From positions 1-64,000 of the forward strand of contig VWPU01009550.1 in NCBI GenBank assembly GCA_013398955.1: DNA of 64,000 bases, read 5' to 3'. Below, in pieces: positions 35,767 to 48,746 of this stretch. The stretch's first letter is position 1. Each line of letters starts with the position of its first letter. The stretch comes from Callaeas wilsoni (lineage: Eukaryota > Chordata > Aves > Passeriformes > Callaeidae). The notes under the pieces were generated by a model. The model ran no database searches. It was given only the letters and a program-made list of their open reading frames with translations, and was not told the origin of the DNA. The position numbers were made by a program, and so were the translations under genes.

Positions 35767-37984
35767 ACAAAAACCTGCATCAGCAGTGCGGTGGGTTTTA
35801 CCCTTTAGACATCATTTGTTTTGAGGAGGAATTTCCTATTTTTCTAGGTGGTGGAAGAGTCACTTTGGCTGACACTTACAGGTCTAACAGAAGCAGTCTT
35901 GTAGTCACTAACAAAAGAGAGGACCCTTCAAAATCTGATTCACCTAATTTAAACACAGATGGCCAGCACTGAGGTGACTGAATTCCTCCCTGGAATGCCA
36001 CTCCCATTTCCCAGACCGAGGGGCACAGACATTTAACTTTGGTTAGCTGTGTAAAGTTAGCTCAGACAATTTGTACCCAGTTATTGTGCTGGTACTGTGA
36101 GGGCACAGCCATGCTCACGCCCCTCTGAATGTGCCACTCTCTTGGAATAAACTCCAGCCAGTTGCTCCCCAGAGAGCTCCAACATGAGCTGTGTTCAGAC
36201 CCAGATCAAAGGCCCTCTGGTTTAAGGTGGCTTCTTTGACTTTGCACTGAAATGGAGAAGAGGAGATGGGCTTAAGCTGCTCTGAGCAGGGAAGCAGCAA
36301 GAGGCAGCACAGCCTTTGTGCAGCAGCTCTTTTCTGGAACATTGCTCCGCTGGCATTTTCCAGGCTCAGTTGGGGCAGCTGGGGTAAAATTCCACATCCC
36401 CTGGTTTCATACCTGCATTACAAACTGCGGGCCAGAGCCAAATTCTCCACATGCTGTGCAAACAGGTACACAGCTGGCTGGACCTGGATGGGTCTGGGGA
36501 TCCTGCGAGGGAAGGAAAATGAGGGGAACGTCACTGTGGCTGAGAAATACAAGAGGGGTGAAAGCTGGAGGCCAAAGGGAGAAACAGCTGAAAAATGATC
36601 AGAGTCCAAGGTACAAACATCCTGTGAACTCTGTGTTTCTCTTCTAATCAGCCGCTTGTTTTTTTCTTCTTCCTCTGCCCACATTAACCTTTCCTTGTGG
36701 ACGGAACTATTTCAAGTTTATTTTTCTGGGTTTCTTTGGGTTTTGATTTTGTTGTGTTTTTCATGTTTGGATCCATGTTTTCTGTTTGCAGGCTTTGGAA
36801 ACCCACCCCATTTATCTGTGCTAAATGATTCAGGACCCTACAGGACACAACTTCAGCTATGTGACTTCTATTTTAATACTGGAAATTAATGTGATTAAAT
36901 AATGAATTTGATTGTCTACTTAGAAGTGTTTGTCTCCTCAAGTCTAATGCTAATTTCTTGCTTTCTTAAATCTTTCTTGCTTTTAATATGACATGTATCA
37001 TGGGAAATTGCTCACTAAACCAGAAGCAGATTTAATAAAAATCTTTCCACGCACTCAACACCAACTGCTTTAAATCTATGCAAGCAGAAATTAAGAGCTA
37101 TCATTCAGACTTGTGTTTTCAAACACATAAGGGAGTTTTCTCAGGAAAGTTTCCTGATTTTAAACATACACAGACTGTAGTTCTCTGTTTCACTACCCAG
37201 GGTGCAGAAGTAATAGAATTTTGATACGGCTAAGGTAGTGCAAGGATTACAAAAACATTTTCAGTGGTAAGACAAGGGGTTTATTTCTGGTATGTTGAGA
37301 AAAAAAATGGGATCGATAAAAGCCTTTACAACACATTACTGTGAAGGAAAAAATAATTTGTGTAGAAGTTACTGTGAGCTTTAGACTAATGGTCATAACC
37401 ATAAATTATATTGAAAAACAGATAAAATTAAATAAAGACTTGCAAAGTATAAATTTGCTGCTGGCAATCTAAAAAGGATTTTCTTGTTACTCGCCCATGG
37501 GATTTGGGGTTCTATCAAGGAAGCTTTCCTACTTGTCATACATCATTTCAAAGAGACATATATAGCCTGGAAACTGCTTTAAGGCAGCTGCAAGCAAGTG
37601 TCACTTTGAGTTAAATGCATTATTAAACTGTTGGGAAATTTCACATCATGGGTCATTTATCTATGCTAAATGGGTCAAAAGCCTCTACACATGCCTAGAT
37701 AAATGAGAGAGAAGAGCAAAATTCTCCCTTGGGAACTAATACGTTGACAACCTCTTAGAGTTCATGTTGTTATTTTTAGTAGATAAGAGGAAAAACGACT
37801 TGCTAAGTACACTGATTCATAAACCCAGGTGCCAAGTACCCACAAGAAAAGGTTACCAAACATCCCCATATTTTGACAAATCTTTGTGCAAGATGTCAGC
37901 AAAATCAGGTGTAATATTCTTTGGGTCTTTGTCTGTAGTGACTGATTACATGGTCCCAAAAGACGTCCACTGAATGAAGTGTAT
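35767..37984. other. unique DNA, no gene recognised
   Basis: No gene or repeat family recognised; T-rich at 36655-36780. Confidence 0.5.
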
Positions 37985-38105
37985 ACAGAATCATGGAAGC
38001 ACGGGATGGTTTGGTTTGGAGGAAACCTTAAAGATCACCCTGCCATGGGCAGGGACACCTTCCACTACCCCATGTTGCTCCAAACTCCACCCAGCCTCAC
38101 CAGTT
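37985..38105 (-). mobile_element. CR1 LINE 3' fragment, inverted
   Basis: The plus strand reads ACAGAATCATGGAAGCACGG, GATGGTTTGGTTTGGAGG, AAACCTTAAAGATCACCCTGC, CATGGGCAGGGACACCTTCC, then a TGTTGCTCCAAACTCCACCC stretch. This is the reverse complement of the classic avian CR1 3' end. Length is about 120 bases, with a small internal deletion between the GATCA and CCTGCC blocks. Confidence 0.9.
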
Positions 38106-40309
38106 TAGATGTTTTGGGAAGCAGTAGCGGGTGCACTTTGGACAAGGCTGCAGGGAACACAAACAGAGCCCTGCAAAGTTTGTAAACTTTGATGTGCTGC
38201 TAACGTGTGATTTAATTTAGTCACAGAGAGGCCTTTGGTTTCATCAATCCTGCCCCTGGCATGTTGCTGGGCGTTCCCAGAAGCCACAACATGCATCATC
38301 GAACAAATTGGAAGCCGACCTGGTAGCCAATTTTAGGAAATTAGCAGCAGTGTAAATCCACATGAGAGGAGAAGTGAGCTAGAAACAGTTCTTCACAGTG
38401 CATTGGCATTCTTTCATGTTGAGAGATTATGTTTTCCATTCCCTTGCACATTTGCCCATCGAGCAGACCAGTCAGAAAAATACTTGAGCAAACAATTGCA
38501 AAGGGAGGGCCGTCCTTTTGATTAGAAGCAATTTTGCTTTCTCGGTAGCTGATAGAGGGGAAAAATGATTTGGTGTTGGTGTCAGTTCACAGCCCCGAGC
38601 CAGCTGGGCTCACGTGGAGCTGTTCCTGGCTGCGAGGCACCGAAGGCTCAGCCCCCTCCTCTGCAGAGGAGTGCGCAGAAAGGTCCCCTCAGACAGAAGG
38701 TTGTGGGATATTTTAGCAAATACTTTCTAGCGAAGGGTTCTTCACCTTAACATACGAACACTTTTAACATATGATTTATGCAACTGCGGATGTTAGTGTG
38801 GAGGTGTTTAGGTATCCGATATATGAGGTTTTTAAAAAATATTTTTTTAAAAGGTTTTTTCTTTTTCAGTGAAGAAAGGTTTTCTTATTTGGAAGTTTAG
38901 TTGATTTATGGGTGAAAAAATTAAAAGGCTGAAAAACATAAAGGATCTGTGTGTAGTCAAAATCATTACTGCTTTTTGTTGGTGCAGCATGTAAAAAGGG
39001 ACCTTAGGCTCCCAAAAGGCACTGAGAATTCCAGTTTTGACTAATCAATATTGACTCAGGACAAAGATGAACTATTTTATTGCACTACCCACCTTAGAAA
39101 ACCTTCAGCCCATAGCATTTATTGTAACTTTAAAAATCAAATGCAATTAAAAGTTACATCAATGTAACCTGTCTCTAACTATTTTTCAAAATGTATAGTT
39201 TTAAAAATTATTTTCATACAAGACAGACATTAAAACTTTAGCACGTTAAAAATTGATGGATCAAAGAAAGCAAAACGTAGCACGATGTTTGGCTGATGAA
39301 CCAAGGAAAGCAAAGCTGATCTGCTAAAGCCAGCTGACACTGCTGGCATTATCCCAAAATGTACAAACACATAACCTGACCTATCAGTGCATTTTATTAA
39401 GATGTCACTGAGAACAAAATTAAAACATCTAATTAAAATTTTTCTCAGAGACAAAATTAATGTATATATCAAAGCCATGACATGGGTTCTCAATTAATTA
39501 ATTAACCTACTTTCAAGCACAAAATCTCTGTGCTCAGGTGTTCTGTCTATGAAAAGTTTCTGACCAGGTCCCCAGCTAGCCTGATAGGCTCTTAAGCTAA
39601 ATTGTCTTAATACTGTAATAACTTATATCACCATTAATTTCTTACGTTACTCCTCTTTGTAAATTTGCCACAATGAGATTAGAAACAGATATTATAGAAC
39701 AGCTCTATAGATCAGAAAATATTCCTGATGGTGTTCATCATGCAATGTGAGTACGGGTTCAGCGTAGGGAATTTAGTTGGTTTTGTTTGTGTACAGTGTT
39801 TGTTGTCATAACCTACATGAGGCCATTTACAGTATCAACAATGGCTCTAAATTAAATAAGCCAGATTTACTTAATTTGCTCCATAATAACAATATTACAT
39901 TATTTTAGCCAACGTCGATGTCAAACTGAACAGAAATAAGAGGAAAGCAGTAATTAGTCTAAGTTAAAGTATATCCTCAAAGGATATTAAATATGCAAGA
40001 GCTCATCCATGAAAATTAGACTGCAAGAGGTTACACCATGTATTGGCTTATTTTGTTACATATCAAATTATCTCTCATGAATAAATATATCTAATAATGT
40101 TTAACTCTATAATTTAATAGTGCCCTATTAAAAATACTTTCTAAATCAACCAGGCTGTGTATTTGATTTTCTATGATTATCAGATTTTAAGTACACAATA
40201 ATTAAATGTGCAATTTGTACTGACTCCTGCAAGCACGTTTAGAGAGACTATGCCCTCCTATCCCTCTACTAGATAACTTTAATAAATATGAATGCCAGGA
40301 CCTAATACT
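38106..40309. other. unique AT-rich DNA, no gene recognised
   Basis: A short perfect TAAT repeat (AATTAATTAATTAA, 39492-39505) and an AT-rich block 39590-40160 with many homeodomain-type cores. A TTTTTAAAAAATATTTTTTTA inverted AT stretch occurs at about 38831-38852. No coding signal. Confidence 0.5.
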
Positions 40310-40809
40310 TGAAAGGAATGAGGCACTTGTCTTTACAATTAAACAGTGGACCTGCTGATGGATAAAAACTAGCACTAAGAGAGAAAAGAAACAATGGGAA
40401 AGGATTCCACTGATTGATGAATGGAAAGAGAGATTTGTCTTTATCAATAAACTGTAGGTCTGCTACTAAATGAAATTGAATATCAAGAGATGAAGGCAAC
40501 AATGAGGAGAATCATAAATTCCATAGGAATTAAAAAAAAAGGCAAGGGGGGGTATACATTAGAAGGGAATCTTAGGAATTAGGCGTTCTGGGAAGTCTGT
40601 ACCTCTCACGTACCTCAGCCAATGGGGAAAGAGAGAGGGAAAATGCAGTCGGGAAATTAGGATAAAAAGGAGGCTGTGTCCTCCAAAAATTTGAGAGACC
40701 CCAGGGAAATGCTCCATGGCCTCTCCCTTTATTCAAATAAAGTAACGGGACTCCTCTGTCTCCTTTTTGGACATAAACCTCTGGTGTTGGTAGATTAATT
40801 TTCCTGACA
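40310..40809 (+). mobile_element. solo LTR, copy A (500 bp)
   Basis: Complete retroviral LTR: begins TGAAAGGAATG, ends CCTGACA, and is flanked by a perfect 4-bp target duplication TACT (40306-40309 and 40810-40813). Regulatory parts are in canonical order: CCAAT box (about 40618), TATA-like GATAAAAAGG (40661-40670) and poly(A) signal AATAAA (40736-40741). A 4-bp duplication is typical of class I (gamma-like) elements. No internal viral sequence adjoins either end, so it is a solo LTR. Its sister copy is at 50141-50628, about 93% identical by eye. U3 contains a duplicated segment (separate entry). Confidence 0.9.
40325..40515. repeat. imperfect ~108-bp direct repeat within LTR U3
   Basis: The U3 segment starting ACTTGTCTTTACAATTAAAC at 40325 is echoed by ATTTGTCTTTATCAATAAAC at 40433. 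In both, an AGTGGACCTGCT / TGTAGGTCTGCT stretch follows, then an AAGAGAGAAAAGAAACAATGG / AAGAGATGAAGGCAACAATGA stretch. Tandem U3 repeats in retroviruses usually hold enhancer sites. The same arrangement is present in copy B. Confidence 0.65.
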
Positions 40810-41100
40810 TACTTCAGTGGGATAATATAAGTTTAAAAACCACGACAAAATGTGAAGTTTCTTAATAGAAAAAAAAATAAAAAAAAATAAAATAAAAAAA
40901 AAGGTAGTTTAGTGCTCTTTGTGTATTTAGAGCAAAAGAAACAATCCCTGAAGTGGAAAGGGTAAGTTTGATGTGCTTTGCACCATAAGCGCTGCTGTGC
41001 TCCCTCTCCCACACACCCCAGACCACAGATTCATGAAGGGACCTGAAAGCCCGTCCCCTCCAGTGTACGATCCTCCCCTCGGCTGTCATTAGGCAGCCAC
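40810..41100. other. AT-rich DNA with A-rich tract
   Basis: The A-rich tract at 40868-40902 (A-runs broken by single T) lies 60 bases beyond LTR copy A. No gene. Confidence 0.6.
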
Positions 41101-44100
41101 AGGAGTTCCCTGTCGCACTCTGAGTGACCTCCAGCCCCTGAGTGACCTCGCTGGGCCAGCCGGGCAGCCTGCGCAGGGTCTGCGGCCCCAGAGCACCGGG
41201 GCACACAGTGAGACACGAACCCGCTGATAGGGGCTGGGCAGGTGCAGGGGAGCTACACATCCCTGCATGCGGCATTAACCCGGAGCCAGCCCCGCTCCCC
41301 CAGAGGAGCTCCAGTTGCCATGGTGAACTCTACTCAAAGATTGAGCTCTTGCTCCCCTTTTTCCCTGGGAGGACGGAGATTTTGCAGAGTTTTTGGTCCC
41401 TTTTTCAGTGCTTCCTGCGCAGTACCAAGCCCGAGCCACGATGCTGAGCTGAACAAAGGTTTGGTGCTATTTGCTAATTCTAAAAATTCATGAAGATAAA
41501 TTAATCTCCTTCCTACCATGTTTCCTCCACCTTAAGAAATGAAGATGAAGAGTGGAGCAATCAGCTAATTAACCCTCTTCTCCAGGCACAAAGAGCTGCA
41601 TTACAATGTGACATTGCTCTGCCCTTTTCTTTTTGAGACGTTTTCCTGGCCTATCAGAGTCTGCTCTGTGAAAAGACCCTCTGCATCTGCTCTTGCAACC
41701 TGCTAATTACAATACTGTAATTAAACGCGCACAGAAGCAATTACCTTCATATATCACCGTGTCTGACAAGCACGGAGCAACTTCCAGTTGTGCCACACTC
41801 AGCCCCCCTCTCAGAAAGGCGGAGAGTTGGGTTTGGCTCACCTGGTTTGGCCGCTGCCTGAGGATGCTGAGAATCCTCAGAATCCTGCCCTGCAGCTCTG
41901 TGAAGAGCGAGCACACACCCATGCACAGGAACGGGCCCAAGGCCCCGGCAGCAGGAGCCGCAGCCCTGCTCAAGTTACCAGAACTGGATGGGTCCAGGAG
42001 ACCGAGGAGACTCCAGTGTTGTGGGTGCTCCACCTCCCCCTTGAAACAACTTGATTGTTCCTCAACTGCTGTTGCTGGTTCCTGAGTCTCTGCAAAGATT
42101 CAAAGTCACGACAAAATCCTGGGTTTTCCTTGGGTTTTCGATTCTTCATCCCTTTTCTGGTTTCAGCATTCCCAACATCCTTTTCACTACGACAGCAATA
42201 GACCTTAGTCTTTTTTTCCTAGTAACACTCCAGCCTCATGGAGAGCAGAGCTTAAGGTTTTATTTTACTTGGTAAGGAGCAAATAAATAGATTTTTTTGA
42301 ATTATTCAGCCTTTGCTGTTTGCTCTACAGAGCACTTTGAGCCTGCAGCTGAGCCACGCTTAGTGGAGGTCCAGGAGCAGAGTGCTCAGAGTTGTGCTCA
42401 GCTGTGGGATACAGAGGGAGTTCTCTAAATCACAGGCTGGCACAGTAAGAACCCACACAAAAGAGTCCAGCCAGGGAGAGGGACAGGTATCTGTAGGAAA
42501 GCAAGAGAAAGCAGAGGACTTGACAGTACCCCCAGGCACCACCCCATCCTGCTTCTGTATTCTGCATTGGTGTCACATCATTATCTGAAGGGAGAAGAAG
42601 AAAAAAAGCTGCTGTAAAATGTCAGTGCCTTTGAATTATAGACAAAACGTAGACACATCAAAATGTATTTTCCTTTCCAATACCTTTTCTTAAATGAAAT
42701 ATAATGGCCAGCTCTAGGCTAGGTGCTGCCACGCGTTGCCAATGGGAAGTGAGAAACAACAGCAACAAATCCATCTTTCTTCCTGAAGTACTGCTTGCAG
42801 CATGAGGCAGCACTAATCAAAGACAAATCACAATGGTTTGGATTTCTTCTGTTCAGGACTAATACCTAGGGGCGAGGTGGAGAAGAGAAGTGTGTGATAC
42901 TGAGCAACCATACTCCCTTCACTCTTTACCACCTCATTTAATGAAAGCTCGGAAGGTTTATTCTGTAAGAAATTAGGAATAGTATTAAATCATAGCGAAT
43001 CCTGTTATTCGATGGCACTTCTGTAGCAGCATAGAAGAGCTGGGAGAGTTTATACCCACTGGTATGCATAAAAAGTGATTTTTTCCCAGTGCTGAAACAA
43101 AGAGTTACACCTATAAGCAAGTGTCTACAGGACCTAAGAACCAAATAAGAGGAAACAAACAGCAGGGATACTCCAAGAATGGAGCAGGCTGCACACAGCA
43201 TTTCTTTGAAGTATAATTACAGCCCCACTGAAGCATGACTGTAGCCTCCCATATTTGCAACAACTGTAATCAGTGTAATCATGCTGCCATTTCATTTCCC
43301 TTCACACATTCTGTTAAGGCATTAGGACTGCTGGGTAGACTGCTGGAATGATACAGTTAATACTGTCCATTTATTTCCTTCATGCTGATAAATCGTGTTG
43401 TTATTCTGCTGTATTCATATTCTTTTCTCTGACTTTAAGGCTAAAGCAGCCCATTTCATAGCACTACAAGAATGCTGTTTGTAAAAGAAGAATAGAAGGT
43501 TTTACCAGATTTTGTTATATTTTCAAAACCTTTACAGGACCTTTCATATCTGCTGTTAATTAGCAGTATTGGGACCAAATAAAAATAACAGATAACTCCC
43601 TCTTGTAAAATTATTCCTTCCAGTTGTTATTATTTAGTCACAGTGAAGGAAGTGGGAAAAAAAGGAAACAGAAAAAGACACCAAGAAGCCTAATCTTACT
43701 GCCATTTTACCCTTTCCTGAGTGAGTGCCCTGCTTCCAGTTTTCTTTCTTTAAGCAGGTGCATTAGCAAAATAAAATAATAGAAAGGGAATTGCCTTGAA
43801 GGTATAGAAGGTAATTAAAATAATATACATAGCTAAGTGAAGCAAGGGGAGGTGAAAGCAATGGCCAAGGCGCAACATCTGCTCTAGCACAAAAAGCCCT
43901 TGGAAAGAAGACACAAGCTGGTTTAGAATACATTATGTTGCTGATTTTTCTCAATAATTATAGCCCTCCTTTCTTTCAGATGGTCCTTTGATGCCGTTTG
44001 CATAAACCATGGACTGAAGTAAAATCACTCCACTGAAAGGATAGTGATTTTCCTGCTAATCTTTATTAGCCTTTGCTGGTGTCGATGTCTTGTCTTGTTT

Positions 44101-46415
44101 ATTTGTCGTAACTATTTCTGAATGTTGCATTTACCTAATTTTTAAGGAAATATTTTCTGTTGTCCCTCTATCCGGCCATTTAAAAAGGTCGTAGAAAATG
44201 GTAGAGTGAGTGTTCAATGAAAATTCTTCACCTTGACATCTATCTAGGAATTCAAACCACTTTTTAATAAGCAGACTCATAAGAAGGAAATCTATATAAC
44301 AATTAAAATAATAATGCTCTTCTAATCACTTAAGAGCCTAGAGTAGGTATCGAGGTAATCACATTCATTTTAAATTTATATGCTATGCATATCCTTGAAA
44401 GCATTTTGAAAGAAAGTGGTGCAGAAGACACAGGTGCCTAAATTAATAAACATTAGAAAATCAGCAAGAGATTTAAGTACATTGGTTATTGTTTTCAATT
44501 ATTAAATAATTAGTTTGAACATCTTGGTACACCTGGCCCCGAATCCTGGGATTCAATTACCTTGAATGGCTCTGGGCTGCTATTTCATCACTTAATACTA
44601 AATCTGCAAAGTGCTGGGCAATGAGAAGAATATCTGGGGGAGGACATGGGCAGTTCCCAGAATTTTTGTGAAAAAGTTCACTAATCAGAACATTTATGTT
44701 TGCAGAATCAAGACTATAATTAATAATGGAGAAGCTTTATTAAGATTTTTGTTTTTTTAAGAAAACAGGTGGCAGGCAGCAGACTGAATCCCAGCATTTC
44801 AGTATTCTCACAAAGAAATGTTTACTTTTCCAGGACAGCTACATTTGAGAGAACAATTTCAGAAATATCACATGCTCCTCCAACTTTCCTACCTTTTTTG
44901 CTCTCCATACTGACCAACTCAAGTACCCTGTCTGGTTCAGTTTGAAGAGCACCGAATTTTTATTTTGCTGCAGCTCCAGTAGATGCTTTCTGAGAATTTC
45001 TATGCAACAGAAAATTCAGAAAAGCTTTATTTGAATTAAAGTCCTCCAAGAGGCTCTTAAGCAATACACTTGGCCTACTGATGATATATCTTGAATTCTG
45101 TTACACATTTAAGCAACACGCTGAAACAGTTTGGTATAAAATTTCAAATTAAAAAAGGATTTAATTAAAAGTTTTGGGAAAAGTTTCACATTAAATGTCA
45201 ATGTGTTTGGCATGATGTTTAGAGCACGTAATCATTTTCCTGCAGAAACTGAGGAATGACAGATATATTCTTATGACATCCTCTTTTAACAGGTCCAGTC
45301 AGATAAATAGGATAACGAAATAAATCCAGACTTAGGAGTCCAGTATCTCACTTATTTTTTCAGAAAGACATGAAATAGCCACGAGCCATTTCTGCACACA
45401 TCTCTAAATAATGTATATAATTCCATCAGAAGTTTCAATAGGTCAAAGCATCTTTTTCTTTCCAGCTTTTGAACATTCATTGATTGCAAACCCTGTAATT
45501 TCACTAGCAAAATACAGAGCAAGATTTTTTCCCTCTGCTTAAAAGCTAACTCCAAGCAAACTGCTGTCCCCCTTCCTAAGCAGGAAGGAAAACAACAGGG
45601 GTGGAGAGTGTTTTCCAAACCTTGAAAAGGCCTAATTGATGTGTAACTGATTTTCCAGGTGGAAACACAATAATGTAGCCAAGGCTGGCAGAGGAGAGGT
45701 CGCTGAATCTCTACATTTCTTTTTCTTGTAGCTCTCAGTGACACAAAGCAGGGGCAATATTGGTGACAATCACTGACATTCTCAGATAATCCAATTAAGG
45801 GAAACTTCTACAGCACCATCACACGTTCCAGTATTGTGGCATCATTTTAAGGGAGCCTGAGACAGCCAAGGATATTTCAGACCTAAAGTTTCTACAGCAC
45901 ATGCTTCAGAACATAACTGCTCCCAGGCATGCTGATCATATTCATGAGATGTTAATTCTTGTGAATTATATAATCTGTTACTTGGTTAAGTATTACATAT
46001 ATTGTGATTTCCAAATTGATTATTTGCATTAACTTAACGGAAATTTCCAAGAGGATATTTTTCATCAACTTGACTGGTTATGAGCAAGCCCCTGTGCCCA
46101 TTTGGAGTCATGACTGAGTTGGGGCTGATAGCACAACCCAGATGGCTGCATTTGGAAGCTTTGGCTTAATGCAAAGCCAATAAAAGCTTTCTTTCATGCG
46201 TTGGCTTAAAATGTGCTTTGCAGGTCCATTTGTATGACTGGAAATGCCATGGAGATTGCACACAACCTATGGATTTGGGAATTCATTCTCTCTGCTGTGC
46301 CACGCAGTACCTGACAAGAGCAATGAAGATAATAAAAGCAAATTAGAGCTAAAAAGCGTTTAGAAAACTTGACTTACTTGTAAATAAATGGGCTTGCAGG
46401 AATATTTCTGTACTT
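41100..46415. other. unique DNA, no gene recognised; candidate regulatory blocks
   Basis: A mildly CpG-enriched stretch at 41080-41300 has no recognisable identity. 44060-44370 is AT-rich but keeps isolated CpGs (GTCGATG, GTCGTAAC, TCCGGCC, GTCGTAG, ATCGAGG), a pattern seen in constrained non-coding DNA. 45930-46045 is AT-rich with a reverse octamer ATTTGCAT at 46022-46029. ORFs such as 41693-42085 and 45352-45744 (minus) match no family I know. Confidence 0.45.
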
Positions 46416-46417
46416 CC

Positions 46418-46470
46418 TAGGGTCACACAATCAGGGCAGATCAATGGCAGAGATTTGTGGCTCTGTTCAA
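46418..46470 (-). mobile_element. possible MIR relic, inverted
   Basis: CTAGGGTCACACAATCAGGG, then CAGATCAATGGCAGAGATTTGTGG, resembles the reverse complement of the MIR core (CCAAGGTCACACAGCTAGTAAGTGGCAGAGCTGGG). Only about 50 bases match. Confidence 0.35.
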
Positions 46471-48746
46471 GCACGTGTAAGCAAACCTTTGTGAGATATT
46501 TACCATTTCAATGAATGTAAATCGGGCAAGCATTAAACACTAATCTCCTAAAGAAAGTTCCTTTCCTGGTCTTAAGTGACAGACAAAGCCCGTAGGGTTA
46601 TTTAAGGAATACCTCGGTTCTGGGAGTGGATGTTGAGGGAAGCAGTAAGAATATTTGACACAGCCAGTGCAATAAATATAAAGATTATTGAATTTTGTAC
46701 ATGTGAAAGCAACCTAAATATTAAAAAAGTTAATCACCAATAAGTTTTTGGTGTCCCACTTTGTCTTTATGGTACTAGAAATCAGCTCCTTAAAGTGGTG
46801 AGGCAGACCTGTGCCACCAGAGGATTATATTTGCATTGTCCATAGAAATAAGAAAAAATATGGGAGGAATATGTTTCATTTTGTTTGGCGTTCATTTTGA
46901 AATGGAGTACTGGGTTTCCCTGTGCTATGCCTGTTCCATCACCTAACCAGGACACCTGGCAGGGGATGGGATGTGCCTTCCTGGCCCTGAAGCAGCTTCT
47001 CTTCAGCTTTTCCCCTTCCCAAGGTGTGACTTCTCCTTGCCACTGTCAAAGCCCCCAGTTCCCCTTTCCTCAGGGGGAATGTCCCTCCCACACAAAGGGA
47101 GACCCAGTACCTCACTCCTCCTGAAGGAAAAATGATACTTCCCTGATATTAAAGTTTTGAACCAATAAACACCTCACAGAACTGTCTCTTTTACCTGCAG
47201 CACGAAATTACCTCCGTTAGGAAAGCCTATGAGCGTGCCCGAGCCTCTTTGCAGCAGTAAATACTGTCCTGAATACAAACCCCAGAGGCTGCCACTGGTC
47301 CTTACTGGGAGCCTGCAGCTTCTCTCGGGAGCCCAGCCCTGTGCCTCGGATGTGCCCCTTCAGCCAGCCCAGCTCAGCCACCCTCCTATGCCTCGCTGCT
47401 TTATAGCAACATCCAAGGAATTTCTGGGGTCACTTTACACCAGAACAATGTTGGTGCTGCTTGTGCAGTGCAGAATGGGTGCACAGTGAGCACCCTTTGC
47501 AGTCCCACAGGAGGGATCGCCGTGCTAACAAGGGAGGCTTCCAGTGCCTTGGCTGGCCACTCATCAGGACGATGGATTTTCTGCAGTCAGGAGACGTTGG
47601 TTTTCCTAGACCCCAGACTGCCCTTTACAAGCAGAATTAGGGTGTTGGGGCATTTCAAATGCATTCTTTGGAAAGCGTTTTGGGACAGGTTTTTTTAACC
47701 GGAGTGTGCAGAGATGAGGTGTTTGCTGCCAGACTGGGAAGCACAGGGTAGCAAGCTACTGCCATTAAAATTGGATCAGGTTCAAGTCAGATTCTCTTCT
47801 GAAGTTTATTCCTAAATCTCAAAAGAAACTTGTTGTTTTGATAAGAATGGAAGAGGAAGAGGTAAGGACTGGTTGACCCTAATGTCTTCCATGGAGTTCA
47901 TCTGATGCTGGAGCAACCCCACTCCTTTGAAGCTGACACCAGAAACCCTAAACTGCCCTAATTTTACACAGAACTCTACACCAATCTAATTAAAATGTAT
48001 ACGAGGAGAAGTCAGAAAGATCCCAAGCCTTAATATTTTAATGTGGAAAATGTGATATAAAGATTAAATGTTTAAAGATGAAATACAACTTCGATCTAGT
48101 GAATAACCTTTTTTATTCGTGACATTTTCATTTTGCAGGTTATTCCTTTTATTTCTGTTCTTTTTGTGCCTTTGAATTTAGGATACAACATCATCTTATG
48201 CAGTCTCCACCTTGAAGGGTTTCTCCTGTAGTTATAATCATCCCAAATATACTTTGATAAATGAGTTAATATCTTAAAATGCTTTGAGGTACAATTAGTG
48301 CCTCAGAATAGGCAAACACAGCTAAATGAGCACTACCTGCCATACAGTTTGTATCCAACGTGGATCATCTGAGAGGATTTAAGGGAACAGACTGGGATTC
48401 TGTCCATTTTCATGTGAAGTGCTACAAGGGAATCTGAACACCACGGATGTTTACAGCATGTGCAAATCCAGATGGTGGGAGTCAAAAATCAAGATAAGGG
48501 TGTTAGAAGTAAATTGATTCACCTACAGGTTTGGTTACAGGTTTGGTTAATGGAGTCCTGTCTCTTCTGGGATTAATAAACGAGGTCACTTCTCTTTTTT
48601 CCATCTTCTATCCCAAATTGACTTGCTGTTTTGGTTTGCTACCTCAGCAGAATCAAATACAAACCAATTTCTCAGTACAAGGGTGGTTATACCGGTCAGA
48701 GAGTGGGGCTGATAGATCAACATTCTCCCCTATCACCTCTCTCCAG
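46471..48746. other. unique DNA, no gene recognised
   Basis: Moderately GC-richer between 46900 and 47600. Within it, a good acceptor at 47200 (CTGTCTCTTTTACCTGCAG) precedes a 19-codon open frame ending in TAA at 47258-47260 (listed separately). Otherwise nothing recognised. Confidence 0.45.
47201..47260 (+). other. candidate terminal coding exon, product unknown
   Basis: After a strong pyrimidine-rich acceptor ending at 47200, a phase-0 frame of 19 codons reads HEITSVRKAYERARASLQQ and stops with TAA. The stretch has four CpGs in 60 bases, more than its neighbours, and the peptide looks helical and charged. No family recognised. AATAAA occurs at 47165-47170 upstream but no obvious poly(A) signal was noted shortly downstream. 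Weak on its own. Confidence 0.2.

Noticed and set aside
41033..41075. Possible CR1 3' end (CAGATTCATGAAGGGACCTG)
   Set aside because: Only a short resemblance; the following sequence does not continue as CR1.
40862..41275. 137-codon minus-strand open frame
   Set aside because: Its C-terminal phenylalanine/tyrosine run is just the A-rich tract at 40868-40902 read in reverse; no domain is present.
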